Counted from the first letter of the stretch, positions 25,920 to 36,160 are shown. The stretch: 64,000 nucleotides of DNA from Loigolactobacillus zhaoyuanensis (GCF_003946385.1 NZ_RHOE01000002.1:30628-94627), one strand, 5' to 3'. Program-made: numbers and translations. The notes: generated from the letters alone by a model not told the origin.

Positions 25920-27137
25920 ATGGAATATACAGAAATTATGGTGCGCTATGGTGAATTATCGACTAAAGGTAAGAACCGGCGTAGTTTTATCGACCGTTTA
26001 TTTGGTAATGTGACTAAGGCTTTACATCGCTTTCCAGCGTTAGAAATTCATGCCCGCCGTGATCGTTTACACGTGGTTTTGCATGGTGAAGATAGTGCTG
26101 CGGTAATGACACGCTTAGGCCAAGTCTTTGGTATTCAGAACTTTTCGCCATCAATTCGGGTCGAACGGGACATGGACCAAGTACGGCAAACCGCAATTGC
26201 AATGATCAAGGAACAATATCAGCCTGGTGATACCTTTAAAGTCAACACACGGCGTTCTGATCATGCCTTTGAGTTAGATACTAACGAAATGAACACCGAA
26301 CTTGGCGGCGTGATTTTGGATAATATTCCTGGCCTAACTGTGCGGGTGCATAAGCCAGAAATTACGTTGCGCGTAGAAGTGCGTTTGGATGGTATTTATT
26401 TGTCTAGTCGGACGATCAAAGGCGCCGGCGGCTTACCAGTCGGTACCGCTGGCCGCGGCATGTTAATGTTGTCTGGTGGTATTGATTCACCAGTGGCTGG
26501 CTATCTAGCGATGAAGCGTGGCGTTGCCATTCAAATGGTTCACTTTTTCAGCCCGCCATACACGAGCACCAAAGCTTTAGCCAAGGCCAAAGAATTGACT
26601 TCAAAATTAGCGCCATACGCGGGCAGTATTCAATTTATTGAAGTTCCGTTTACCCATATTCAGGAAACAATCAAAAATAAAGTGCCGGAAGCTTATTTAA
26701 TGACGGTACAACGGCGTTTAATGTTACGTTTAACCGATAAAATTCGCGAAATGCACCATGGTTTAGCTATTTTTAACGGTGAGGCATTAGGTCAAGTGGC
26801 CTCACAAACCATGGAAAGTATGGTGGCGATCAATGATGTCACCACAACACCAATTTTACGGCCAGTTGTCTCGATGGATAAAAACGAGATCATTAAAATC
26901 GCTGAAGATATTGATACCTTTAATCTATCGATCATGCCCTTTGAAGATTGTTGTACTATTTTTGCACCGCCAGCACCAAAAACGCGGCCTAATTTAGAGA
27001 AAACGCGGGTCTACGAGCAATTGATCGATGTCGAAGGCTTAATGGCGGAAGCAATTGCCGGCATTAAAATGACGGAAATTAAGGCTGACGAAGAATTTTT
27101 AGCACAAGATCAAAGCGAAATCGCCAGCTTATTGTAA
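25920..27137 (+). CDS. thiI: tRNA 4-thiouridine synthase ThiI
   Basis: A 405-residue enzyme that thiolates U8 of tRNA and, in many bacteria, also serves thiazole synthesis. It contains an N-terminal ferredoxin-like and THUMP region (about 1-165), the PP-loop [11 protein letters not shown] and a catalytic-cysteine area EDCCTIF. The C-terminal rhodanese domain of enterobacterial ThiI is absent, as normal in Firmicutes. GAGGAAG precedes the ATG. It forms an operon with iscS. Confidence 0.94.
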   Translation: MEYTEIMVRYGELSTKGKNRRSFIDRLFGNVTKALHRFPALEIHARRDRLHVVLHGEDSAAVMTRLGQVFGIQNFSPSIRVERDMDQVRQTAIAMIKEQYQPGDTFKVNTRRSDHAFELDTNEMNTELGGVILDNIPGLTVRVHKPEITLRVEVRLDGIYLSSRTIKGAGGLPVGTAGRGMLMLSGGIDSPVAGYLAMKRGVAIQMVHFFSPPYTSTKALAKAKELTSKLAPYAGSIQFIEVPFTHIQETIKNKVPEAYLMTVQRRLMLRLTDKIREMHHGLAIFNGEALGQVASQTMESMVAINDVTTTPILRPVVSMDKNEIIKIAEDIDTFNLSIMPFEDCCTIFAPPAPKTRPNLEKTRVYEQLIDVEGLMAEAIAGIKMTEIKADEEFLAQDQSEIASLL

Positions 27138-27144
27138 TTTAGCG

Positions 27145-27173
27145 TTGCACTGGCACCGTTTTTTTGCTACAGT
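27145..27173 (+). promoter_or_regulatory. Promoter of the valS T-box leader
   Basis: TTGCAC (27145-27150), 17 bases, TACAGT (27168-27173), just after the thiI stop. Confidence 0.6.
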
Positions 27174-27176
27174 AGT

Positions 27177-27412
27177 TTCAAAGCAATGAACAAGCGAGTA
27201 ATTATATAACTGTGGCGTAGAGAAAAAGTGTTTGCTGGAAGCTTTACACAGTTTATGACGAAGGTAACTTGGGAGCTGCTGCTTTGAACTTAAGTAGGGG
27301 CAGCCGGATAAAATCGTCCGTTACAACTAATCAAGTGGCGCAATATGCGCAATTTAGGTGGTACCGCGAATAACAGCATTCGTCCTATTAATTTAGGCGG
27401 GTGTTTTTTTAT
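27177..27412 (+). promoter_or_regulatory. T-box riboswitch of valS (valine)
   Basis: A stem I base pairs TCAAAGCA with TGCTTTGA near 27177 and 27289. GCGAGTA on the 5' side faces GAAG-GTA-A on the 3' side, giving a valine specifier GTA at 27264-27266. The antiterminator sequence TTAGGTGGTACCGCG is at 27354-27368, with TGGT to pair with an A73 tRNA. The terminator hairpin (27377-27403) is followed by a T-run. Uncharged tRNA-Val should permit read-through to valS. Confidence 0.92.
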
Positions 27413-27449
27413 TTACGCAAAATAGGGCAGTAGAGAAAGGGTGACAGTC

Positions 27450-30113
27450 ATGGCTGACGAAAAACAAATGTCAACTAAGTACGATCCGCAACAGGTTGAA
27501 CCTGGGCGGTATGAAGAATGGCTCAAAAAAGATTTATTTAAACCAAGCGGCGACCCAGAAGCAAAACCGTATTCAATTGTGATTCCACCGCCTAATGTGA
27601 CTGGTAAATTACATTTGGGACATGCTTGGGATACAACGTTGCAGGATATGTTGATCCGGCAAAAACGGATGCAAGGTTATGACGTTTTATGGCTGCCAGG
27701 AATGGATCATGCCGGAATTGCTACCCAAGCCAAAGTCGAAGGCCATTTACGGGAAAAAGGGATCACGCGTTATGATTTAGGCCGCGAAAAGTTTGTCGAT
27801 GAGGTCTGGGATTGGGTCCATGAATACGGCGATATTATTCATCAACAGTGGGCTAAGCTAGGTATTTCAGTCGACTATTCACGTGAACGCTTCACGCTGG
27901 ATGATGGCTTATCACAAGCGGTGCGCAAAGTCTTTGTGGAACTCTATAAAAAAGGCCTGATCTATCGCGGCGAATATATCATCAATTGGGATCCGCAAGC
28001 ACGGACGGCGTTATCGGATATTGAAGTGATCCATCAAGATGACCAAGGCGCTTTTTACCATGTTAAATATCCCTTTATTGATCCCGAATTTACTTTTGAG
28101 GGTAAACATTACATTGAAATTGCGACAACGCGGCCAGAAACCATGTTTGGTGACGTTGCGGTGGCAGTAAATCCAGATGATGAACGCTATAAGGACTTAG
28201 TTGGGCGTGAAGTTTTATTGCCATTACAAGGTCGCCATTTACCGATCATTGCTGATCCTTATGTGGATATGGAATTTGGTACTGGGATGGTAAAAATTAC
28301 GCCAGCACATGACCCTAATGATTTCCAAGTCGGTAATCGGCATGACTTAAAGCGGATCAATACGATGAACGAGGACGCCACCATGAATGAAAATGCTGGC
28401 AAGTATCAGGGTATGGACCGTTTCACGGCACGTAAAGCAATGGTCGCTGATTTAGAAGCTGAGGACTACTTACTACGGACTGACCCAATTGTCCACAGTG
28501 TTGGTCATTCAGAACGGACAGGCGTCCAAGTTGAAGCCCGCTTATCGACACAATGGTTCGTCAAAATGAAGCCGTTGGCCGAAGTTGCTTTGAAGAACCA
28601 AGCGGGTGCTGACCGCGTTAATTTCGTGCCAGAACGCTTTGAAAACACCTTTACTCAGTGGATGGATAACGTTCATGACTGGGTCATTTCACGGCAATTA
28701 TGGTGGGGCCATCGGATTCCTGCTTGGTATAATAAACAGACCGGCGAAACTTATGTCGGGATGGACGCTCCTGCTGATCCAGAAAATTGGGAACAAGATT
28801 CTGATGTGCTAGATACTTGGTTTAGTAGTGCTTTATGGCCATTTTCAACCATGGGTTGGCCGGATACTGATGCACCTGATTTCAAACGCTATTTCCCAAC
28901 TAGCACTTTAGTGACCGGCTACGACATTATTTTCTTCTGGGTTTCACGGATGATTTTCCAAAGCCTAGAATTCACAGGCAAGCGGCCATTCAAACACGTT
29001 TTGATCCATGGTTTGATTCGCGACGAACATGGCCGTAAAATGAGTAAATCATTAGGTAACGGCATTGATCCAATGGAAGTGATCAAGAAATATGGTGCTG
29101 ATGCTTTACGCTGGTTCTTGAGTACCGGCTCGACGCCAGGTCAAGACGTGCGCTTCTCCTATGATAAAATGGACGCCGCGTGGAATTTTATTAATAAAAT
29201 TTGGAATGCCAGCCGCTTTGTGATCATGAATTTAGGTGATGATACAACTGCGACGATGCCAGCAGCGGCACAACGTGACTTAGCTGATCGTTGGATTTTA
29301 AGTCGGTTGAACGAGACGGTTACAGAAGTGACGCGTTTATTCGATGATTTTGAATTTGGTGAAGCTGGCCGATTACTTTATAACTTTATTTGGAACGATT
29401 TGTGCGATTGGTATATTGAAATGAGTAAAGAAGTTTTGTACGGCGATGACGCGACTGCAATTGCCAATAAGCAGCAAGCATTAGCCTATGTTTTTGAACA
29501 AACACTTAAACTATTGCACCCGATCATGCCGTTTGTCACTGAAGAATTATGGCTACAATTACCACACGTTGGTGATTCAATTGTTACAGCAGCCTATCCA
29601 GTGGCACATGCGGAATTAACAGATACTGATGCCGTAGCGCAAATGTCGCGTTTGATCGATTTGATTCGGTCAGTACGTAATATTCGCGCTGAAGTTAATG
29701 CACCATTATCTAGTCCAATTGACGTGTTGATCAAAACAACTGACCAGCAAACACAGGCGATTTTTGAAAATAACCGCGAATATATCGAGCGCTTCGTACA
29801 TCCGAAAGCCTTGACAATTGCGGCGAAGGTTGATGCGCCGGCATTAGCGATGTCAGCAATCATTACTGGTGCTGAGGTATATGTGCCGTTGGCTGAATTG
29901 ATCGATCTGAATGAGGAAATCAAACGGATGGAAAATGAAGCTGCCAAGTTACAAGGCGAGGTTACACGCGCCGATAAAAAGTTAGGCAACGAGCGTTTCG
30001 TGCAGAATGCTCCAGAAGCTGTAGTAGCTGAACAAAAAGCTAAACGAGCTGATTATGCTCAAAAATTAGCTGCTGCTAATGAACGAATTGCTGAGTTAAA
30101 AGCTAATTTATAA
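27450..30113 (+). CDS. valS: Valyl-tRNA synthetase
   Basis: An 887-residue class I aminoacyl-tRNA synthetase charging tRNA-Val. It carries the HIGH variant in [15 protein letters not shown], the editing domain with [16 protein letters not shown] and TPAHDPNDF, the KMSKS loop in [12 protein letters not shown], an anticodon-binding helical region and a C-terminal coiled coil rich in Lys and Glu. The ATG at 27450 fits the GAGAAAGGG site better than an in-frame GTG nine bases earlier. Its expression is controlled by the upstream T-box. Confidence 0.97.
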   Translation: MADEKQMSTKYDPQQVEPGRYEEWLKKDLFKPSGDPEAKPYSIVIPPPNVTGKLHLGHAWDTTLQDMLIRQKRMQGYDVLWLPGMDHAGIATQAKVEGHLREKGITRYDLGREKFVDEVWDWVHEYGDIIHQQWAKLGISVDYSRERFTLDDGLSQAVRKVFVELYKKGLIYRGEYIINWDPQARTALSDIEVIHQDDQGAFYHVKYPFIDPEFTFEGKHYIEIATTRPETMFGDVAVAVNPDDERYKDLVGREVLLPLQGRHLPIIADPYVDMEFGTGMVKITPAHDPNDFQVGNRHDLKRINTMNEDATMNENAGKYQGMDRFTARKAMVADLEAEDYLLRTDPIVHSVGHSERTGVQVEARLSTQWFVKMKPLAEVALKNQAGADRVNFVPERFENTFTQWMDNVHDWVISRQLWWGHRIPAWYNKQTGETYVGMDAPADPENWEQDSDVLDTWFSSALWPFSTMGWPDTDAPDFKRYFPTSTLVTGYDIIFFWVSRMIFQSLEFTGKRPFKHVLIHGLIRDEHGRKMSKSLGNGIDPMEVIKKYGADALRWFLSTGSTPGQDVRFSYDKMDAAWNFINKIWNASRFVIMNLGDDTTATMPAAAQRDLADRWILSRLNETVTEVTRLFDDFEFGEAGRLLYNFIWNDLCDWYIEMSKEVLYGDDATAIANKQQALAYVFEQTLKLLHPIMPFVTEELWLQLPHVGDSIVTAAYPVAHAELTDTDAVAQMSRLIDLIRSVRNIRAEVNAPLSSPIDVLIKTTDQQTQAIFENNREYIERFVHPKALTIAAKVDAPALAMSAIITGAEVYVPLAELIDLNEEIKRMENEAAKLQGEVTRADKKLGNERFVQNAPEAVVAEQKAKRADYAQKLAAANERIAELKANL

Positions 30114-30126
30114 GTGATCAACATAG

Positions 30127-30162
30127 AAGAAGCCTGAAATTTAGGCTTCTTTTTGCTATACT
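30127..30162 (+). terminator. valS terminator overlapping a folC promoter element
   Basis: AGAAGCCT pairs with AGGCTTCT and is followed by TTTT. The T-tract runs directly into TGCTATACT (30154-30162), an extended -10 element about 26 bases before folC. Confidence 0.75.
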
Positions 30163-30187
30163 GGAAAAAAACGAAAGTGGCGAAAGT

Positions 30188-31492
30188 ATGTACGCAGAAG
30201 ATTATCAAACGGCACTGATAAAAATCCACAGTCGGCCTAAAATGCATAAAGAAGGCAGTCTAAAACGGATGCAACGGGCGGTAGCAGCATTTGATCATCC
30301 AGAAAAAAAGCTGACCGCGATTCATGTGGCCGGGACAAACGGCAAAGGTTCTGTAGTTAATGATCTCCGTTATTTAGCCAACGAACAGGGAATGACGGTA
30401 GGGACGTTTACCTCGCCGTTTTTAATGCGTTTCAATGAACGGATCAGTATTGATGGTGAACCGATCAGCGATGCGGATTTGCTAGATTTAGTTAATCAAG
30501 TTGGACCACAAGTGGCGACTTTGGATGCAGCTGCACCAGATGATCAAATTACTGAATTTGAGTTTGTGACGCTTTTGATGTTGGTTTATTTTGTGCAGCA
30601 GCCACTAGACCTTGTTATTATCGAAGTTGGCATTGGTGGCTTGACTGATGCCACCAATGTGATTACACCGCTAGTGTCCGTCATTACAACTATTGGTTAC
30701 GATCATATGGCCTTATTAGGTGATACGCTAGCTGAAATCACCACGCATAAAGCTGGTATTATCAAGTCGGGCCAGCCGGTAGTGGTAGGTCGTTTACCAG
30801 CAGAAGCGCTAGCAGTTGTCACGGATACGGCACAACGGAATCAGAGTCAACTTTATCGATTAGGTGCCGATTTTAAAACAACCCGGCAGCAGGCCCTTGC
30901 TAGTTGGGGTGAGACCTTTGATTTTACAGGTTTACAACAGCAGATCAAAGGTGTTGAGCTACCAATGTTAGGCGATTATCAGGTCGATAATGCTGCGGTG
31001 GCGATCGCGACATTTATTTTGGCCTTACAGCAACTACAGCAAACTACTGATGCTAAGACAATTAAGCAGGGCTTAGCACAGGCCAAATGGTTAGGTCGGT
31101 TGGAAAAGCTAAATGAACAGCCGTTGATCGTTCTCGACGGTGCGCATAATGAACCAGCAATGCAGGCGTTAGCGAGTACATTACAGGCTAATTTTAGCCA
31201 TTTAGAAATTTATATTATTTTTGCGGCATTGCAGGATAAAGCGACGGCGCAAATGTTGGCGATTTTAGAGCGTTTACCCAACGTCCATCTTATTTTGACT
31301 CAATTCACTGGTAATTCGCGGGTGGCATCGGTTGACGAATTGGAACAGGCCAGCGAACAAGAGTTGCCGATCTACACACATTGGCAAATGGCGCTACAAG
31401 CAGTCTTGCAAGAAGCGTCAGCAGATGATATGTTGTTATTGACCGGCTCACTTTATTTTGTATCCGAAGTGCGACACTATTTTGAAAGTTGA
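30188..31492 (+). CDS. folC: Folylpolyglutamate synthase / dihydrofolate synthase
   Basis: A 434-residue Mur-ligase-like ATP enzyme that adds glutamates to folates, and in some bacteria also makes dihydrofolate. The P-loop VAGTNGKGSVV, TSPFLMRFNERI, EVGIGGLTDATNVI, and the C-terminal LDGAHNEPAM are diagnostic. The RBS is weak (GTGGCGAAAG). It follows valS as in many Firmicutes but has its own -10 element. The next gene starts nine bases after its stop. Confidence 0.93.
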   Translation: MYAEDYQTALIKIHSRPKMHKEGSLKRMQRAVAAFDHPEKKLTAIHVAGTNGKGSVVNDLRYLANEQGMTVGTFTSPFLMRFNERISIDGEPISDADLLDLVNQVGPQVATLDAAAPDDQITEFEFVTLLMLVYFVQQPLDLVIIEVGIGGLTDATNVITPLVSVITTIGYDHMALLGDTLAEITTHKAGIIKSGQPVVVGRLPAEALAVVTDTAQRNQSQLYRLGADFKTTRQQALASWGETFDFTGLQQQIKGVELPMLGDYQVDNAAVAIATFILALQQLQQTTDAKTIKQGLAQAKWLGRLEKLNEQPLIVLDGAHNEPAMQALASTLQANFSHLEIYIIFAALQDKATAQMLAILERLPNVHLILTQFTGNSRVASVDELEQASEQELPIYTHWQMALQAVLQEASADDMLLLTGSLYFVSEVRHYFES

Positions 31493-31501
31493 GGGCTAAC
31501 G

Positions 31502-32158
31502 ATGAAGGTACAAGGCGTTATTTTTGATATGGATGGTTTGATGTTTGATTCAGAGAAGTTATATTATCAAGCTAATCTTGCTGCTGCTCAGAAAATGAAT
31601 TTGAATTATAGTGACGATTATTACGAGCGTTTCATTGGTGCTTCGGATGAAGATTTGATGGCATTTTTCCGGGAAGCCTTTGGTAGCGAAGCGCAAGTGC
31701 AGGAATTCATGCAACTGACCTATCAAGAAATCGATCAGGCGATCCATCACAACGAGCTACAAAAAAAGCCAGGATTAGATGAGCTACTGGCGTTTATAGA
31801 CCAACACAAGATCAGTAAAGCAATTGCATCGAGTAATTTCAAAACTAAAATTAGTGACTTTTTGACCGCAACACAACTGGCTAGCCAATTTCCAACCATT
31901 ATTTCAATGGATGATGTAACTAAAGGTAAGCCAGCACCAGAACTATTTTTAACTGCCTTAGCAGCTCTAGGGACGCCGGCTGCTGAAACACTAGTGCTTG
32001 AAGATTCACGTAATGGGTTATTAGCCGCACAAGCAGCTGGGATACCCTGTATTATCGTGCCTGACCTAATTACGCCAACCGCTGAAATGCAGGCGCTGGC
32101 ATTGGAGATCGTGCCAGATTTATTTGCGGTTCGTGATTTTATTAAAAGTAATAGCTGA
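31502..32158 (+). CDS. HAD-IA family phosphatase / phosphomutase-like hydrolase
   Basis: A 218-residue haloacid-dehalogenase-fold protein with a helical cap. Motif I is FDMDGLMFDSE, motif II is IASSN, motif III is KGKPAPELF and motif IV is LEDSRNGLLAAQAAG. It resembles the beta-phosphoglucomutase/phosphatase subgroup, but the substrate cannot be assigned. It is closely linked to folC (nine bases) and probably co-transcribed with it. Confidence 0.87.
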   Translation: MKVQGVIFDMDGLMFDSEKLYYQANLAAAQKMNLNYSDDYYERFIGASDEDLMAFFREAFGSEAQVQEFMQLTYQEIDQAIHHNELQKKPGLDELLAFIDQHKISKAIASSNFKTKISDFLTATQLASQFPTIISMDDVTKGKPAPELFLTALAALGTPAAETLVLEDSRNGLLAAQAAGIPCIIVPDLITPTAEMQALALEIVPDLFAVRDFIKSNS

Positions 32159-32229
32159 TTTCTTGCGTAGTTTAAGAGTAGGCGCTTAAAAAGTAGCGTT
32201 TAATCTTAAGCAGCGAGGAGCAATCACTA

Positions 32230-32907
32230 ATGTTAGCACTTGAAACAAACAAGCAACAGTGGCAGCCGCGGGAGCAATTATTATATTCAGGCGCGGCCAG
32301 TTTAACTGATCAACAATTATTGGCGATTTTATTGCGAACTGGCACTAAGAGTTTGCCAGTAATGACGGTGGCCCAGCAAGTATTACTGGCTTATCCGCAA
32401 TTAGCAACATTGGTACACGCTAAAATCAGTGATTTAGAACAAATTAATGGCATTGGTCAAACCAAAGCGATCGAGCTACAGGCAGCACTAGAACTAGGTC
32501 GTCGTAGTCAATTATCTGCGCAGTTACGTTTTGGGACCATCACATCTAGTCAACAAGTTGGGGAAAAAATGATCGCACGTTTTGCTGGCTGTCGCCAAGA
32601 ACATTTATTGGTGGTTTATTTAGATACCAAGAATCAGATCATTAAGGAGCAGGAACTTTTTCGTGGGACGTTAAATGCTTCGGTAGCACATCCGCGTGAG
32701 ATTTTTGCTTATGGGTTACAGATCGCGGCAGCACGGTTTATTTTAGTACACAATCATCCTAGTGGCATGACGGAACCTTCAAATTATGACTTGAAATTTA
32801 CGCAACGAGTGGCCAATTGTGGTGACTTAATGGGAATTGAGTGTCTTGACCATTTGATCGTTGGTCGGCAGAGCTACAGTAGCTTAAAAGAACGTGGTGA
32901 ATTATAG
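32230..32907 (+). CDS. radC: RadC family JAB/MPN-domain protein
   Basis: A 225-residue protein with an N-terminal helix-hairpin-helix (INGIGQTKAIELQAALELGRR) and a C-terminal JAMM metal motif HNHPSGMTEPSNYD. Despite its name, a direct role in DNA repair is doubtful in studied bacteria. GCGAGGAGC precedes the ATG. As in many Firmicutes it lies upstream of mreBCD, here separated from it by a cold-shock gene. Confidence 0.92.
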   Translation: MLALETNKQQWQPREQLLYSGAASLTDQQLLAILLRTGTKSLPVMTVAQQVLLAYPQLATLVHAKISDLEQINGIGQTKAIELQAALELGRRSQLSAQLRFGTITSSQQVGEKMIARFAGCRQEHLLVVYLDTKNQIIKEQELFRGTLNASVAHPREIFAYGLQIAAARFILVHNHPSGMTEPSNYDLKFTQRVANCGDLMGIECLDHLIVGRQSYSSLKERGEL

Positions 32908-32917
32908 ACAGCGCGGC

Positions 32918-32946
32918 TTGTTATTAAACCGGTATCATGGTAAGCT
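32918..32946 (+). promoter_or_regulatory. Promoter of the cold-shock gene
   Basis: TTGTTA (32918-32923), 17 bases, TAAGCT (32941-32946). It gives a leader of roughly 105 bases before the start codon. Long leaders are typical of cold-shock mRNAs. Confidence 0.5.
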
Positions 32947-33060
32947 AAATATGTATTTTTGTTAGGTAATGGATCAAAGTTTCATTAATAAACTTTCCCC
33001 ATCGTACCAATCAGAATTACAAAAAAATTGTGTCAACGGGCACGAGGAGGATTTTTATTC

Positions 33061-33261
33061 ATGGAACAAGGTACAGTTAAATGGTTTAACCCTGAAAAAG
33101 GTTTTGGTTTTATTTCTCGCGAAAATGGTAGCGATGTATTCGTTCATTTTTCAGCTATCCAAGGCGACGGTTTTAAAACTGTTGAAGAAGGCCAAGCTGT
33201 AACATTTGACGTTGAAGAAAGCGATCGCGGACCACAAGCGGTTAACGTTAATAAAGCATAG
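33061..33261 (+). CDS. Cold shock protein, CspA family
   Basis: A 66-residue single-stranded nucleic-acid-binding protein. RNP1 (KGFGFISRE) and RNP2 (VFVHFSAI) are intact. GAGGAGGA precedes the ATG at 33061. It acts as an RNA chaperone, and its long leader suggests temperature-dependent translation. A longer frame in +1 register over the same bases is a shadow. Its position between radC and mreB is unusual. Confidence 0.95.
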   Translation: MEQGTVKWFNPEKGFGFISRENGSDVFVHFSAIQGDGFKTVEEGQAVTFDVEESDRGPQAVNVNKA

Positions 33262-33272
33262 TCAATTAATAT

Positions 33273-33306
33273 CAGACAACATCATTATGGTGTTGTCTTT
33301 TTTTTG
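33273..33306 (+). terminator. Cold-shock gene terminator
   Basis: AGACAACA pairs with TGTTGTCT, followed by eight Ts. Confidence 0.85.
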
Positions 33307-33589
33307 CGAATTTTTTAGTTTATACGTCACATAACTTTTTTAAATCATGTCATTAATAGCTATCAATTTGGACCTATGACTTTCTAAAAAAAGGGTTAAG
33401 TTTATAAAAGCCCTTATCATTTCACTGATTATTCGGTATGATAGATTAGTAGATGTTAAAGCATTTTGTAACGGAAATAAGTGTGTTATAATTCCTTTAT
33501 CTGCAAACGGAGATGTAAAAGCATTTAATGACTATTCACTTATGTGGTTAGTTGATTGAATATCGCTGAATTTGAAGGAGAGAGACGCT
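33307..33589 (+). promoter_or_regulatory. mreB upstream region with promoter and a 22-base direct repeat
   Basis: The A/T-rich gap holds an extended -10 promoter (TG-T-TATAAT at 33484-33492, with TTGTAA at 33466-33471 but only 15 bases of spacer). Two imperfect copies of a 22-base repeat (33451-33472 and 33511-33532) lie exactly 60 bases apart on either side of the -10. No gene is visible in the gap. Confidence 0.55.
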
Positions 33590-34594
33590 GTGTTCGGATT
33601 AGGCACAAAGAATATTGGAATTGACCTCGGAACAGCCAACACATTGGTCTATATTGATGGCAAGGGAATCGTGCTTCATGAGCCTTCAGTTGTTGCCAAG
33701 AATACCAAGACCGGTGAAGTGGTCGCGGTCGGCACCGAAGCACGCGATATGATTGGACGGACACCAGGCAGTATTGTGGCGATTCGACCAATGAAGGATG
33801 GCGTCATCGCTGATTACGATACGACGGCAGCTATGATGAAATATTTTATGGAGAAATCACAGGGCCGGGGCGCCGGTAAACCTTATGTGATGGTTTGTGT
33901 ACCTAGTGGTGTGACTGAAGTTGAAAAGCGAGCCGTGATCGATGCGACTCGTGTTGCTGGGGCTCGTGATGCTTATGTCATTGAAGAACCTTTTGCGGCA
34001 GCAATCGGCGCTGGCTTACCAGTGATGGACCCAACCGGTAGTATGGTGGTCGATATTGGTGGTGGTACAACTGATGTCGCTACAATTTCATTAGGGGGCA
34101 TTGTTTCTAGTCGTTCAATCAGAATGGCGGGGGACAAGTTCGATGAAGCAGTTATTTATTATATTCGTCAACATTTTAATCTGTTGATCGGTGAACGGAC
34201 TGCTGAGGATGTTAAAATACAAATCGGTTCTGCCTCGCTAGAAAAATCGGCCGAAATCGATGGCATGACCGTGCGTGGTCGTGATCTTATTTCTGGCTTA
34301 CCAAAGACGGTGGATATCGCTGCGGAAGATATCGCGAAAGCCTTGCAAGAAGTCGTGAATGAAATCATTGTTGCCATTAAAGAGACCCTTGAAGAAACGT
34401 CACCGGAAATTGCGGCTGACGTGATCGATCATGGTATCGTTTTGACTGGTGGTGGCGCCTTATTGAAGAATCTACCCGAAGTGATTGCCGATGCAACGAA
34501 AGTGCCAGTTTTTGTGGCGCAATCACCGTTAGATTGTGTTGCCATTGGCACTGGTGAATCACTGAAGAATATTGATATTATGAAGAAACGTTAA
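33590..34594 (+). CDS. mreB: Rod-shape determining protein MreB
   Basis: A 334-residue bacterial actin that organises lateral wall synthesis on the inner membrane surface. The phosphate loops [15 protein letters not shown] and [12 protein letters not shown], and the adenosine motif [11 protein letters not shown], are clear. It starts at GTG 33590 behind GAAGGAGAG, with the usual hydrophobic N-terminus MFGLGTKN. It leads the mreBCD operon and implies a rod-shaped cell. Confidence 0.96.
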   Translation: MFGLGTKNIGIDLGTANTLVYIDGKGIVLHEPSVVAKNTKTGEVVAVGTEARDMIGRTPGSIVAIRPMKDGVIADYDTTAAMMKYFMEKSQGRGAGKPYVMVCVPSGVTEVEKRAVIDATRVAGARDAYVIEEPFAAAIGAGLPVMDPTGSMVVDIGGGTTDVATISLGGIVSSRSIRMAGDKFDEAVIYYIRQHFNLLIGERTAEDVKIQIGSASLEKSAEIDGMTVRGRDLISGLPKTVDIAAEDIAKALQEVVNEIIVAIKETLEETSPEIAADVIDHGIVLTGGGALLKNLPEVIADATKVPVFVAQSPLDCVAIGTGESLKNIDIMKKR

Positions 34595-34620
34595 GCTGAA
34601 AAAAGTTGGTAAAAGCCTAA

Positions 34621-34668
34621 ATTAATCGCTGAAGATTGGTCGAATACTCGCCATTTTCAGCGATTAAT
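34621..34668 (+). repeat. 13-bp perfect inverted repeat between mreB and mreC
   Basis: Bases 34621-34633 pair perfectly with 34656-34668. Within the loop, GGTCGA/TCGCC adds a second stem with one bulge. There is no following T-run, so it is more likely an intercistronic mRNA hairpin than a terminator. Confidence 0.65.
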
Positions 34669-34720
34669 ATTGTCAGCTCAAAACTTATTGCTTGCTAGGC
34701 AAATTGTTGGAGGTCGCCCT

Positions 34721-35578
34721 ATGCAGAAATTTTTTTCAAATCGAAAACTAATCATTGTTATGATCGTTATTATCATCAGCATGGGCTTGATGGCATTTTC
34801 GGTCAGCGTACGCAATAGTGAAAAGACGCCACCGTTAGTGCAGCGGGTCGGCAATGATGTAGTTGGTGTTGTCGATCGAGTTGTAGCGCTACCGGCAAAT
34901 GGTGTAAAAAATAGTTTTGCAGCTGTTTCTGATTTGATCAATACGTATGAAGAAAATGCTAAACTGAAGACACAATTAGATGATTTAGCTCAAACCAAAA
35001 CACGCGCTGCAACATTACAAAGTGAAAATAAAGAGTTAAAACAACAATTAAAATTAGACAAAACCTTGACGGATTATTCGCAGGTCAATGCGGCTGTTTT
35101 GACCCGTTCACCGGCTAATTGGCAAAATACATTGGTGATCAATAAAGGGAGTTTAGCTGGAATTAAAAAGAATATGCCAGTAATGGCAGGTTCTGGTTTG
35201 ATTGGTCGTGTGATCGAGGTAAATAACACTAATTCTAAAGTTGAATTGATCACGACGGATAACCAATCGGCTAATCGGTTTGCTGCGGAAGTAATTACTG
35301 ATAGCGGCACTGCCAACGGGATCGTCACTGGTTATGACCAAGCAAGCAGTGAATTAAAAATAGGTCAGTTAAACTCGGATGCTAAAATTAAGGTTGGCGA
35401 TACAGTACAAACTTCTGGTTTAGGCGGTTTGACGCCACGCGGTTTGTATATTGGTAAAGTAACCAAGGTCAAACATGATGATTATGGGCTAGCCTTATCC
35501 TTGCTGATTAAACCAGCGGTCGACTTAGATGATTTTACTGTGGTAACGGTAATTGAACGACAAATGGCGGGTGATTAA
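34721..35578 (+). CDS. mreC: Rod-shape determining protein MreC
   Basis: A 285-residue bitopic protein of the elongasome. A short basic cytoplasmic tail and one transmembrane helix (LIIVMIVIIISMGLMAFSVSV) are followed by a coiled coil (about 65-110) and the extracytoplasmic beta-barrel pair (LVINKGSLAGIKKNMPVM, TSGLGGLTPRGLYIGKV). The ATG at 34721 has GGAGG eight bases upstream. The stop TAA is directly followed by the mreD ATG. Confidence 0.94.
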   Translation: MQKFFSNRKLIIVMIVIIISMGLMAFSVSVRNSEKTPPLVQRVGNDVVGVVDRVVALPANGVKNSFAAVSDLINTYEENAKLKTQLDDLAQTKTRAATLQSENKELKQQLKLDKTLTDYSQVNAAVLTRSPANWQNTLVINKGSLAGIKKNMPVMAGSGLIGRVIEVNNTNSKVELITTDNQSANRFAAEVITDSGTANGIVTGYDQASSELKIGQLNSDAKIKVGDTVQTSGLGGLTPRGLYIGKVTKVKHDDYGLALSLLIKPAVDLDDFTVVTVIERQMAGD

Positions 35579-36100
35579 ATGCGTTTACGAGAAAAAATCT
35601 GGGTAAATGTGCTGCTGGTTGTCTTGATGTTACTTGATGGTTCATTTAGCTATTTATTTGGCAGTACCTTGCATAGCTTTCCGGATACAATGATTATCCG
35701 CTTAGTTGTGTTAGGTTTAGTGTTAGTCTATTTCTTCGCGCCTAATTTTCCGAATTTAATGATCGTTGCACTGATTTTAGGCTTAGTTTACGATAGTTTT
35801 TATACTGGAATCCTCGGAGTCTACATGTTTTTATTTCCGCTGATCATTTTTTTGACCCGCTGGATCGCGCAATTCTTTGCGCCGGCGCCCTTAGTGGTTG
35901 GTGCAATTTATTTGATCGATTTAACGGTATTGGAAAGCTTGGTTTATGGGATGAATATCTTTATGGGCCTAACGACTATGGCACTTGGCGATTTTATCCC
36001 TAATATATTGGGTCCAACGTTAGCGTTAAACTTAGTGTTATTTATCTTTTTATATTTTCCATTACGTCAATTAATTGTAAAATTAGATTCGCTGTATTAA
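35579..36100 (+). CDS. mreD: Rod-shape determining protein MreD
   Basis: A 173-residue polytopic membrane protein with about five hydrophobic helices, matching MreD in size and position. The start directly abuts the mreC stop (TAA-ATG), so translation is coupled. It works with MreC and MreB in lateral wall growth. Sequence conservation in this family is low, so the call rests on topology and operon context as well as the segment LILGLVYDSFYTGILGVY. Confidence 0.92.
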   Translation: MRLREKIWVNVLLVVLMLLDGSFSYLFGSTLHSFPDTMIIRLVVLGLVLVYFFAPNFPNLMIVALILGLVYDSFYTGILGVYMFLFPLIIFLTRWIAQFFAPAPLVVGAIYLIDLTVLESLVYGMNIFMGLTTMALGDFIPNILGPTLALNLVLFIFLYFPLRQLIVKLDSLY

Positions 36101-36109
36101 AGCAAGTGC

Positions 36110-36160
36110 GTGTCTTGAAACTACTTCTGTGAAAAGGAATCTGAATACCTTTTGAGACAC
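36110..36160 (+). repeat. Nested hairpin between mreD and minC
   Basis: GTGTCT (36110-36115) pairs with AGACAC (36155-36160). Inside it AAAAGG (36132-36137) pairs with CCTTTT (36148-36153). It lies just upstream of a possible -10 (TAAAAT at 36176-36181), so it may be a weak terminator of mreBCD or a regulatory structure before minC. Confidence 0.45.

Noticed and set aside
32969..33202. A 77-codon frame overlapping the cold-shock gene in another register
   Set aside because: The cold-shock protein in the overlapping frame is unmistakable, and the alternative includes its leader and has no ribosome site.
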